From: Pythium myriotylum
Lineage: Eukaryota > Oomycota > Peronosporomycetes > Pythiales > Pythiaceae
Reading direction: 5' to 3'
Assembly (NCBI GenBank): GCA_023091665.1
Contig: JALJCQ010000001.1
Location: forward strand, 62,001-126,000
Length of the DNA: 64,000 nt
In this document: one piece after another, positions 42,787 to 51,602 of the stretch
Numbering within the stretch: position 1 is the stretch's first letter
How the letters are laid out: the number at the start of each line of letters is the position of its first letter
Notes under the pieces: generated by a model
Database searches by the model: none
What the model was told of the DNA's origin: nothing
The model's input: only the letters and a program-made list of their open reading frames with translations
Translations under genes and position numbers: made by a program

Positions 42787-44342
42787 ATGTCGGCGCATCA
42801 AATGGCCGTCGAGACCCAGCAGGAGCTGCGGCGGCTCCCGGGCAACAACGTACGTTTGGCGGTCGGTCGGTCGTCGTGGTTAGCTCCCATGGACTAACCG
42901 CCTCCTCTCCCTCCGTGATGCGACCGGCAGCGCTGCGTCGACTGCGATGCGCCGTACCCGCAGTGGGCCACGGTCTCCTACGGCACGTTCATGTGCCTCG
43001 AGTGCTCGGGTCGCCACCGCGGGCTCGGCGTCCACATCTCGTTCGTGCGCTCGGTGACCATGGACTCGTGGACCGACAAGCAGATCCTCCAGATGCAGGT
43101 ACGACCACGTCCACGGTTAGGCCTCGCAAAAGGCTAACCACGACCGTAGCTCCTCACTGGCTGCACACGTCGCATGATACTCAATGATGGCTCTCTGTCT
43201 CTGTATGTATGTATCTCTAGCGAGGAGGCAACGACACGTTCCGCGAGGCCTTCGCGGCCGCCGGCGTGCCCACGACGCTCTCGATCCAGCAAAAGTACAA
43301 CACGCCACAGGCCGAGGCCTACCGCGCCCGGCTCACGGCGCTCGTTGAAGGGCGCGCGGCGACGCCGCTGCCGCGCTGGGACCCCAACTGCATCAAGCCG
43401 GCGCCCGGCGCGTCCTTCTCGAGCGCCTCGGCGGGCGACGCGCGCGGCGTCGAAGCGCTCAAGGGCGAGACCGAGGAGGACTACGTGGCGCGCCAGACGC
43501 GGCTCCGCGAGGAAGCGCGAGCGCGCATGGCCGCCAAGTTTGGTGGCAACGGGCTCCAGGGCATCGGCAGCGGAGGCGAGACGCGCGCGCCGGCCAACAA
43601 TGGCGGCATCACGGACCTCTCGAGCGCGTTCGGCTACCTGACGACCACGGTCGCGTCGGCCGCGTCCACGGCGGTGAACCTCGTCAAGGACCAGGACCTG
43701 ACCACCAAGGTCTCGTCCGGGTGGTCCTACGTGCAGAGCAGCCTCGGCGACCCGGCGCTCACGCAGAACGTCAAGTCGACCGCGACCACGGGCTGGTCGG
43801 CGCTCGCGACGGGCGCGACCGCTGTGTGGCAGAAGGCTGTCACGGGGCAGCCGGCGCCGACGGGCCCGGCTGAGATTCCGCGATTCAACGGTGCACTCGC
43901 GCCGACCGGCAAGTACTCGGGCATCGGCAACGACGCCCGCGACCACGACAACGACTCGTGGCTCGACTCGCAGCTCAACAACACGAGTCCGCCCAAGGCC
44001 AACTCGTTCAACGGCTCCACGGTCACGGCCAAGCCCGCGGCGCCTTCGTCCCACTCGGCGAGTTTCACATCCTCGTCGTCGTCGTCGTCGACGTTCTCCA
44101 GCCAGCCGTCTTTCAAGGGCCAGTCGCTCAAGCCAGCGACGACGCTGTCGGCGCCTTCGTCCACCGGCAGCAGCACGAGCAGCTTCTCGTCTGCCCCCAG
44201 CAGCTTCTCCTCCGTCCCGGCCGCGCCGCTCTCGGCGCCGCTTGCTCCTGCTGCGCCAGTCGCCGCTGCACCAGCACCTGCACCGGCCCCGGCAAAGGAA
44301 AAGAAGAAGGACGTGGATTTCTTCGCCGAGTTTGGATTCTGA
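42787..44342 (+). CDS. ArfGAP1-like Arf GTPase-activating protein
   Basis: Three exons: 42787-42849, 42931-43098 and 43221-44342 (introns 81 and 122 nt), 450 residues. The zinc finger is C23-x2-C26-x16-C43-x2-C46, with the Arg finger in CSGRHRGLGVHISFVRS. The motif ends at LQMQRGGNDTFREAF. The C-terminal half carries amphipathic Ser/Thr/Gly-rich stretches (for example DLSSAFGYLTTTVASAASTAV) reminiscent of ALPS lipid-packing sensors of ArfGAP1, and a Ser/Pro/Ala-rich tail ending KEKKKDVDFFAEFGF. It acts on Arf1 in Golgi COPI traffic. The finger is split by the first intron, and the frame closes exactly. Confidence 0.92.
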
Positions 44343-44568
44343 GAGAAGACGCTTTCGTATGTAGGACACTAGATAGAGTCCCAAATTGTTCGTTCGAGTT
44401 GCACATACCAGCTAGAGCAAATTGACTGTGGATGGATTTGAACGCCGTTCGCATCCGTTGATCGGCATGGTGCAGGACGGAAGAGATCACGGGAGACAAC
44501 TCCTTTGGCTGCCGAAAACCAACGTGGAGGGCAGAGCCAAGTGTATTAGCTTAGGAGGGACTGCGCAC

Positions 44569-45713
44569 TTACAACTTACGCGCGAGCGTGCGGCGCGCCG
44601 CCGCGAGGATGTCCTCGACCTGAGGCACACAGAGTCGCTCGAGGTTCTCGGCGTATGGCATGGGCACATCCGTGCCCGTGACACGCTCCAGCGGCGCGTC
44701 GAGGTAGTCGAACGCCTCGGTCTCCATGAGGATACCGGCGACCTCGGCACCGATGCCGTGCTGGCCCCAGCCTTCCTCGACGGTCACGATGCGGTTGGTC
44801 TTCTTGACCGAGTTGATGATCGCCTCACGGTCGAACGGGCGAATGGAGCGGAGGTTGATGACCTCGGCGCTCACGCCTTCCTTCTCGAGCGTGGCCGCGA
44901 CCTCGAGCGCGTAGCCGACCATGCGCGAGAACGCCACGATGGTCACGTCCGAGCCTTCCTTCATGATCTTGGCCTTGCCGATCGGCACGACAAAGTCCTT
45001 GGACTGGGCCTCCTCGCTCAGCGGGAACGAGACGCCGTAGAGCAGCTCGTTCTCGAGCACGACGACCGGGTTCGGGTCGCGGATCGCGGCCTTGAGCAGA
45101 CCGCGCGCGTCCTCGGCGTCGTACGGCACGACGACCTTGAGGCCCGGCACGGAGCCGTACCAGGCGGCGAAGCACTGCGAGTGCTGGGCAGCTACAACGA
45201 CAACGACACACACATACACCGCGTGAGCGAATCCCGAGGAATTCCAACGGCAGAAAGCTACGTACCGACACCGGCGGCAGCGCCGTTGGGGCCGCGGAAG
45301 ACGATGGGCACGTTGATATCGCCGGCCGACATGTAGTACTGCTTGGCGGCCGAGTTGATGATGTGGTCGATGGCCTGCATGGCGAAGTTGAACGTCATGA
45401 ACTCGAGCACGGGCTTGGTGTCGTGGTAGGCGGCGCCGACCGCGAGCCCCGTGAAGCCCATCTCGGTGATGGGCGTGTCGATCACGCGCTTGTCGCCGTA
45501 CTTTTCCCAGAGGCCCTTGGAGACCTTGTAGGCGCCGTTGTACTTGGCGACTTCTTCGCCCATGAGGAAGACCTTGTCGTCGCGCTCGAGCTCTTCGTCG
45601 AGCGCCGAGTTGAGCGCGTCGCGCACGGTCATTTCGCTGGCGACCGTGGCCATGGCGCGGCGCGAGGGGCGCGCGGCCGTCGAGAGCGTCGGGCGCAGCA
45701 GGCGCGAGAGCAT
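44569..45713 (-). CDS. Pyruvate dehydrogenase E1 component, beta subunit (mitochondrial)
   Basis: Two exons: 45266-45713 and 44569-45191 (74-nt intron, GTACGT...TTGTAG), 356 residues. The junction forms [22 protein letters not shown], an invariant E1 beta segment, which fixes the splice. The N-terminus [21 protein letters not shown] is an Arg-rich mitochondrial presequence. [46 protein letters not shown] and the transketolase C-terminal part ([46 protein letters not shown]) are canonical. With E1 alpha it decarboxylates pyruvate using thiamine diphosphate. Confidence 0.97.
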
Positions 45714-46085
45714 TTGCGGGTGCGAGAAGAATGGAGGATTCGCGTGTGTGGTGGAGCTGCTCACGAGCTCTGTCACACCACTTGGGGACCCCAAGCAGCC
45801 GACGGAGGTTGCACGAAGGTCGCAGGAAGAGGTGACGTCATGGGCGAGGTGACTGGCCAATCAGTTTCTGCTTGGGAGAGACTAGATGACGGCGTCACGC
45901 TGCTTCGTCATGGGCGACTTGAATGGAGACAGAGAGAGAAGAGAAGAGAATGCTTATGTTGCACGAAGAAGATGAAGAGATGGTTATCGGTGGGTGGATT
46001 TAGACACAGGGAGAACGGAGCAGCGAGTGCGAATGCAAAGAGAGAGAGAGAGAGACGAGATGAGATGAGATGAGATCGGACGGGG
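45714..46085. other. Intergenic, upstream of PDH E1 beta, with 17-mer and GA microsatellite
   Basis: 372 bases between two minus-strand genes. GAGCTGCTCACGAGCTC lies at 45754-45770, about 41 bases upstream of the E1 beta ATG. A GA/GATGA simple repeat occupies roughly 46038-46077 beside the 3' end of the mucin-like gene. Confidence 0.45.
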
Positions 46086-47879
46086 CTACACGACGAGGGC
46101 TCCGTTCGTGAAGGCGCCTTCTTCTTCTTCTTCTTTCTCTTCCTTGTTGAGCGCTTCCTCGAGGTCGACGCTCGAGGACGCGAGTGCGTCTTCGCCTAAG
46201 GACACATTCGTGGCCTCGAACGCGTCGTCGCGGCCTGTTTGCGGCTCTGGGAGCTCGGCCGCGAGCGTGCTCTGCTCGGACTCGCTCTGCTGGCGACGGA
46301 GGTGCAGGACGCCCACGATCACGGCCAGCACGCCCACGACAGCACCGACGATCGAGCCGATCAGCATCAGCGGCTGGTACCCGTCGACGTGGAAGGCCGA
46401 CGAGTCGACCCGCGTCGCGAGCTGCGAGCCGGCCCTCTCGCTCGCCTTGTCGTCCTTGGTTGCCTTGGCATTGGGCTGCTTGGCGTGCTTAGTCGAGGTC
46501 TCCTTCTTGGAAGAAGTGTCCTTTTTCGGAGACGCGTGCTTCTTGGGCTTGTGCTCGTGCTTGGTCGCTGGCTTCTTCGGAGCGGTCTTGTGGTCGGCCT
46601 TCTTGAGATGCTTCAAATCGTCAATGTCCTGAGTGCTACCGACCGGGTCTTCCGACTCCGAAGACTCGTCATCACCGTCGTCGTCTCCTTCCGAGCCTTC
46701 CTCGGAGCCGTCGACCTTGTCGAAGAGACCGATGGCTGTGCTTTCGTCCTCGCCGCTCCCTGAGGACTCCTCGGTGCCCGACAAGTTCGAGGGAGTCTCT
46801 CTGCCTTCGTGGCTTCCATCGGTCGAGTCGACGTTGTTCCAGTGCTCGATCACACCGCTGCCATCGCCCGAGTCGTCGCTCTCGGCATTCACCGACTCGT
46901 CGCTTCCGTCGCCGGACTCTTCGCTCTCCAAGTTCTCAGTCTCGTCGCTACCGTCACTTCCGTCGCCTGACTCCACGCTCTCGGTGCTCTCCGACACACC
47001 GCTGCCCGAGCCTGAGTCGTCCCACTTGTCCGACTCGTTGCTGCCCGAGCCCGAGTGGTCCAAGCTGTCACTGGCCGGAGTCTCCTCGTGTTTGCCCAAG
47101 AGCGTAGTGCGCGGTCCTTCGAAAGGGCCGCGGAGCACGTCGCGGTTGCCTTCGCCCTCGTTGAGGTCGCTGGCTTCGAGCTTGGGCTTGTGGGCAGCGC
47201 TCGCGATGTTCTTGAGCGTGACCTTGAAGCTCGGCGCCACTGGCTTGCGCATATGGACCACAGGCTTCTTCGCGACCGTCTTCGCCTGCACCTTCTTCGG
47301 CGCTGCGTTGTGAGCCTTGGCTGGGGCCATCTTGATGACAGGCTTCTTGGCGACAGGCTTCTTGACCACTGGCATCTTGACCACGGGCTTCTTGACCACG
47401 GGCTTCAACACGTCGGCCATCTTAACGACGGGCTTCACAATCTTCTTCGGGTCCGCCTTCTTGGCCTCCGGCTTCTTGGCCACAGGCCTGGGAGCCTCAG
47501 GCTTTTTCACCACGGGCTTTTTCACCACGGGCTTCTTGGCCTCCGGGTTCTTGGCCACAGCCTTGGGAGCCTCAGGTTTCTTCACCACGGGCTTCTTGGG
47601 TTGCTCCACCTTCTTGGCGACAGGCTTCTTAGCCTCGACTTTCTTCGCCACGGGCTTCTTGGCCTCTGCCTTCTTGGCCTCGACATGCTTGGGCGCTGGT
47701 TTCTTGTTCTCGACGTGCTTGCCCTCATGGCTCTTCGCGAGCGGATGGAAGAGGCGCTGCTTGATGGCTTTGGCCTGCTGCGGCGTGAGGTGCGCGCGAG
47801 GAGCCTCGGCGGTCGTCGACTCGACCGCGAGAGCGGCAAAGGCGACCGTTGCGAGCAGAAGCGTGGAGGCGATCTTCAT
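46086..47879 (-). CDS. Mucin-like single-pass surface protein with Lys/Pro repeats and acidic Ser-rich domain
   Basis: 597 residues from ATG 47879. The signal peptide MKIASTLLLATVAFAALAVESTTA is followed by a short globular part. Next is a long tandem array of KKPVAKKxEAKKP-type units (about 55-230), an acidic Ser/Gly/Asp/Glu region with many SGDGSDES-like units (about 270-420), a second basic stretch (about 430-480), one TM (about 503-525, LMLIGSIVGAVVGVLAVIVGVL) and a cytosolic acidic tail. The charge-block pattern suggests a glycosylated cell-wall or adhesive protein. Family unknown. An in-frame extension upstream to 48200 lacks a signal peptide and is not used. Confidence 0.75.
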   Translation of the reverse strand: MKIASTLLLATVAFAALAVESTTAEAPRAHLTPQQAKAIKQRLFHPLAKSHEGKHVENKKPAPKHVEAKKAEAKKPVAKKVEAKKPVAKKVEQPKKPVVKKPEAPKAVAKNPEAKKPVVKKPVVKKPEAPRPVAKKPEAKKADPKKIVKPVVKMADVLKPVVKKPVVKMPVVKKPVAKKPVIKMAPAKAHNAAPKKVQAKTVAKKPVVHMRKPVAPSFKVTLKNIASAAHKPKLEASDLNEGEGNRDVLRGPFEGPRTTLLGKHEETPASDSLDHSGSGSNESDKWDDSGSGSGVSESTESVESGDGSDGSDETENLESEESGDGSDESVNAESDDSGDGSGVIEHWNNVDSTDGSHEGRETPSNLSGTEESSGSGEDESTAIGLFDKVDGSEEGSEGDDDGDDESSESEDPVGSTQDIDDLKHLKKADHKTAPKKPATKHEHKPKKHASPKKDTSSKKETSTKHAKQPNAKATKDDKASERAGSQLATRVDSSAFHVDGYQPLMLIGSIVGAVVGVLAVIVGVLHLRRQQSESEQSTLAAELPEPQTGRDDAFEATNVSLGEDALASSSVDLEEALNKEEKEEEEEGAFTNGALVV

Positions 47880-48592
47880 AGCAGGAGGTGGTAGGGGGGA
47901 TGCGCGGCGCGTTGCAAAGTGAGCCGTCGCCGGAAGAAGCGGAGCCGAGCCGAGGGAGCTCGCTGGTGAGCCCAAACGCGACGGCTCGCAGCCCCCGTCG
48001 CGTTGGGAAACGCCTCTCGTCATCTTGGAGACCAAGGGGCAGCACTCGCAGCTGCGACAGCGTGGGTTTCGCCTGCGCGACGGAAGCGAGCTGTTTTCTC
48101 CTGCTGTGGGCTCCATTGGGCCGCCCAAGCAGGAGCTCTTCGCACGAAAGCGGAACGTTCCGAAACTGGCGCGTGGTTTCAGGAACCTCTCGGAATACAT
48201 TTAGGCACCTCGAGAAGATCCATTTGAATCCATCTACACGCATTTCATGGTCGAAATTGAAACTGCGAAATATAGTACCCGGTCAAATGCGGTGATTGAT
48301 GAGTTGCGATCTTGAAGAGACACTCGCGAAGATGCAGCGCTGGACGCGTTCGGCGTCATCTTCAGAATTTACGATCTTTAGTGCCCCATCGGCTGTACAA
48401 AAGACTAAGAACTCCCACGTTGAAGTGAGCATCTCTGCGACGAGGTTGTCCTTCTCTTCTTCTCTCTCGCTCATGAATGCTACGGTTGCTCCCGGGCTCG
48501 CCGCGTCGCTCACCAACGCCAGCTCCTCGCTTCATGCCGCCGTTGGTCCACACGAAAGCACCTTGCACAATTGGATTTGAGCTCACACCAGC
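47880..48592. other. Divergent intergenic region between mucin-like and MDR dehydrogenase genes
   Basis: 713 bases with both promoters. A possible small minus-strand frame (48283-48474) is listed separately; otherwise no gene, repeat or RNA is seen. Confidence 0.4.
48283..48474 (-). CDS. Possible small ORF, unknown
   Basis: 63 residues starting MSEREEEKDNLVAEMLTS, with balanced charged and hydrophobic content (EFLVFCTADGALKIV, SEDDAERVQRC) that looks more protein-like than most shadow frames here. No family is recognised and it sits in a promoter-like gap, so it could be a gene remnant or chance. Confidence 0.25.
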   Translation of the reverse strand: MSEREEEKDNLVAEMLTSTWEFLVFCTADGALKIVNSEDDAERVQRCIFASVSSRSQLINHRI

Positions 48593-49849
48593 ATGGACTA
48601 CGTCAAAAGATTCACCAGCACCCACGGCGAAGAGCGCCACCTCGGGCCAGCGCCTCCGGGCCAGATGAAGGCGGTCGTGTGGCACGGCGGCAAGAGCGTG
48701 CGCGTCGAGCACGTACCCAAGCCCAAGCTGCAGGAGGGCGCCGACCTGATCGTTCGCGTGACCGCAGCCTCGATCTGCCCGGGCTTCTCGACGCAAGTGT
48801 GCGCAGGCGACATCCCGGGTATGGAGAAAGGCCAGATCCTGGGTCGTGAGGCTGTCGGGGTCATCGATGAAGTCGGGTCGGAGATCGTCAAGTTCAAGCG
48901 AGGCGACCGCGTGGTGATCTCGTTCGTGATCGCCTGTGGCGAGTGCTCGTTCTGTCGACGCCGAGAGTTCAGCGCCTGCAACCGCACGAACGACTCGAGG
49001 GAGTTTGCCGAAACCTACGGCGGTTGGGCGCCTGCAGCGATCTTTGGATCCTCACGGCTGCTTGGCAACGTTCCAGGCTCACAGGCTGAGTACGTGCGCG
49101 TGCCCTTCGGTGATGTCAACTGCTACAAGGTCCCCAACGGCATGTCGGACGAGAAGGCTCTCTTCGCCGCTGAGACAGCGACTTCGGGACTTCACGCTGT
49201 TGAAATGGCACAGATCAAGCGCGACGATGTTGTGGTGATCTGGGGTCTTGGACCCATCGGTCTGATGGCAGCGAAGTGGGCCAAGCTTAAGGGCGCCAAA
49301 CGCGTGATCGGCGTGGACATGATCCACGAGCGACTGCAAACTGCCTACGGCAAGTTCGATCTCGACGTGCTCGACCGCACGGGGCTCTCAACAAGCGACG
49401 TGACCAAGAAGTTATTGCAGATGCTACCCGAGAGCGGCGCCGACGCGACCATCGACGCTTGTGGGTACTCAGGTAACCAAGGCTGGATGAAGCGCGTTGG
49501 TAAGGCTGTGGGCGCGGACAAGGAGTCGTCGGACGTGCTCACCGAGTGCATGACGGTCACTCGCAAGTTTGGCCACGTCGGTATCATCGCTGACTACTCG
49601 GGCTACGCCGACAGCTTCCCAATCGGCCACGTGATGATGAAGCACCTGACGCTGCGCGCCGGGCAGACGCCCGTGCAGCACTACTTTAAGCAGGTTTTGG
49701 ACGCTATCGACGCCGGGGAACTGGATCCGACGGCGCTGATCACGCACGAAGTCGCGCTGGATGACGCGGCCGAGGCTTACGAACACGTCTGCAAGAAGGA
49801 GGAAGGATATCTGAAGGTAGTCATTCGTCCACATGCCTCGACGTTGTAA
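48593..49849 (+). CDS. Zinc-type MDR alcohol dehydrogenase with altered catalytic zinc site
   Basis: 418 residues. GroES-like N-terminal domain: MKAVVWHGGKSVRVEHVPKPKLQ. Structural-zinc loop CGECSFCRRREFSAC is intact, and the nucleotide site VVVIWGLGPIGLMAAKWAK with GVD points to NAD(H). The catalytic zinc motif, normally GHE, is GRE (LGREAVGVIDEVG), and the usual CGSD is CPGF, so the active-site His is Arg. It resembles formaldehyde-dehydrogenase-like members of the superfamily. Either the enzyme does not need catalytic zinc or it has lost dehydrogenase activity. Substrate unknown. Convergent with the pseudokinase. Confidence 0.85.
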   Translation: MDYVKRFTSTHGEERHLGPAPPGQMKAVVWHGGKSVRVEHVPKPKLQEGADLIVRVTAASICPGFSTQVCAGDIPGMEKGQILGREAVGVIDEVGSEIVKFKRGDRVVISFVIACGECSFCRRREFSACNRTNDSREFAETYGGWAPAAIFGSSRLLGNVPGSQAEYVRVPFGDVNCYKVPNGMSDEKALFAAETATSGLHAVEMAQIKRDDVVVIWGLGPIGLMAAKWAKLKGAKRVIGVDMIHERLQTAYGKFDLDVLDRTGLSTSDVTKKLLQMLPESGADATIDACGYSGNQGWMKRVGKAVGADKESSDVLTECMTVTRKFGHVGIIADYSGYADSFPIGHVMMKHLTLRAGQTPVQHYFKQVLDAIDAGELDPTALITHEVALDDAAEAYEHVCKKEEGYLKVVIRPHASTL

Positions 49850-49994
49850 GGCGAGTCAGGCAGCGACTCTAGGCATCGTAATTTTTGCATTTGCTGTGTG
49901 TGTGAGTAGCTTGGAAGCGAGATTTACCACTGGAAAGACAAGACAACGACGATCTGGGTTAGTCATTTTGATGGTCGTTTATCTCGTTCTTTTT

Positions 49995-51602
49995 TCAGAG
50001 ATCGTTCTTGAGGATCTCGCGCAGAGCATACGCAACGGACATGAGCGACGGTCGGCTCTCGAAGTCGTAGCTCAGACACTGCTGACCGAGGCTCTTGATC
50101 GGCTCCGGGCATTCGTCTGAGAACGGTGGCAGCGAACGTGTGCCTGTGATGACTTGCTGGGCGATCAGTTCGTTTTCTACGGGCGAACCGTTCGGGTTGA
50201 CAACGTCACCGAAAGGGAGTTTTGTGGTGTCAAGTTCCCACAGCAAAACACCGACAGAGTAGACTGTCGCCCTCTGCGTCACCTTCTCGCCTTTGAGCAC
50301 TTCTGGTGCGACCCATCGAATGGAATCGAACATTCGATCCCGCAACAGATCCGAACAGGAAAGCAGGTTGATCTTCGCGCGGCCATTCTTGTCGAGGAAC
50401 ACTTTACGGGACGTGAGTGTCGGCACGAGCAATGTAATCGAGCGATTCCACATGTGCTGCTTCCACATGTGCTCGAGACCTGAGACAACGTCAATGGCAA
50501 TTTCACACTTGAATGCACCCCACGACGACGAGTCGACTTGACTTGAGGCGAGTAGTGTGCGCAAATCTCCGAGCTCGAGCCACTCGAAAACCGCCTGGGT
50601 CTCGAGGCCGTCGCCCCACTCCACGCCGATGAACGCGACAATATTCTCGTGAAAGATGCGCGCGAAGCCTTTGATTTGGCTCGAAAAGGCGATTACGTTC
50701 GCGAGCGTTTGCTCTCCCTCTGCGAGTCGTTTGATCGCAACGACTCTCGACTGGTACTGACCGCGCCAGAGCTCCGAGATGCCAGTAGAGAACTCAAGCT
50801 TCTCCTTGGTGAGCGCTGTCGAGTCGAGACGTTTCGAATGGAGGAAATGGTGATCTCGAATCTCCGACAGACTGCCGAGCGTCTTCTCCACGAGAAAGCC
50901 GTCGAAAGCGTACCTAGAAACCTCAGGGTGAGCCAATTCTTGAGCCTCTCGCAGAGCGTAAGCGCCGGCATCGTCAGGGCTTCCCTTCTGTACGGTGCAT
51001 TCCATATACACGTCACCTTCTGGGTAACCCAGATCGTTTGTGTACGAGGGACTCATGTCGGCCATAATCGGACATTGCTTCCCCACTAACGGGCAGCCAA
51101 TTTCCGGGTGCTCGGGTGCCACATGAGGGTGATTACCCGCTGGGCCAAACTGCTCCACGTGCTTATTGTACGCATCCACGACCAACTCGAACACGTCCTC
51201 GAGAGTCTTAAACCAGTCGTACTTGCGCTTTGTGAGTTCATTGTCTTGTTCGCTCCTCCACGTCTCACCAAGATCGCGCAAGTGGAGATGGAGCGCACGA
51301 CGTTCAGTCACAGTTAGGCCTGTCACGCGGAGGTTCTCTAGCAAAGAGGGGTGGCTCTTTGCGACGTCTTTTGGGTCCCTTCGCAGCAACTCGAGCACGT
51401 TTGTGCGCTTGAACTTGCGCGCAAGCTCACGCGCCATCATTTTGCCGTTATGGGATTTCTGGGTCTGGAGTTCGGCCTCTGACAGGTTTTTGACGCAGAC
51501 AGGCATGCACCGACGGATTGCTTTGAGCGCCTCAAGGTTGGCTGCGTGGTTTTCCTCCTCCCACTGAGGCGTGGCCAGAGCCTTTTCGGCCTCGTACTCG
51601 TC
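49995..51602 (-). CDS. TKL-type pseudokinase reading frame, in phase with the upstream PDZ-PH frame
   Basis: From the TAA at 51603-51605 the frame is open to the stop at 49995; the first ATG is at 51506 (503 residues). The kinase domain covers about 230-500 of the ATG form: VVAIKRL (ATP Lys present), HENIVAFIGVEW, VFEWLELGDLRTLL, a catalytic loop VPTLTSRKVFL where HRDLxxRN is expected, KINLLSCSD where KISDFG is expected, and WVAPEVLKG (APE-like). HRD Asp, the loop Asn and the whole DFG are gone, so it should be catalytically dead. The 32 codons between the stop and the ATG (DEYEAEKALATPQWEEENHAA...) look coding and helical. A start at 51506 or read-through from the upstream frame are both possible. 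Confidence 0.7.
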   Translation of the reverse strand, partial: DEYEAEKALATPQWEEENHAANLEALKAIRRCMPVCVKNLSEAELQTQKSHNGKMMARELARKFKRTNVLELLRRDPKDVAKSHPSLLENLRVTGLTVTERRALHLHLRDLGETWRSEQDNELTKRKYDWFKTLEDVFELVVDAYNKHVEQFGPAGNHPHVAPEHPEIGCPLVGKQCPIMADMSPSYTNDLGYPEGDVYMECTVQKGSPDDAGAYALREAQELAHPEVSRYAFDGFLVEKTLGSLSEIRDHHFLHSKRLDSTALTKEKLEFSTGISELWRGQYQSRVVAIKRLAEGEQTLANVIAFSSQIKGFARIFHENIVAFIGVEWGDGLETQAVFEWLELGDLRTLLASSQVDSSSWGAFKCEIAIDVVSGLEHMWKQHMWNRSITLLVPTLTSRKVFLDKNGRAKINLLSCSDLLRDRMFDSIRWVAPEVLKGEKVTQRATVYSVGVLLWELDTTKLPFGDVVNPNGSPVENELIAQQVITGTRSLPPFSDECPEPIKSLGQQCLSYDFESRPSLMSVAYALREILKNDL

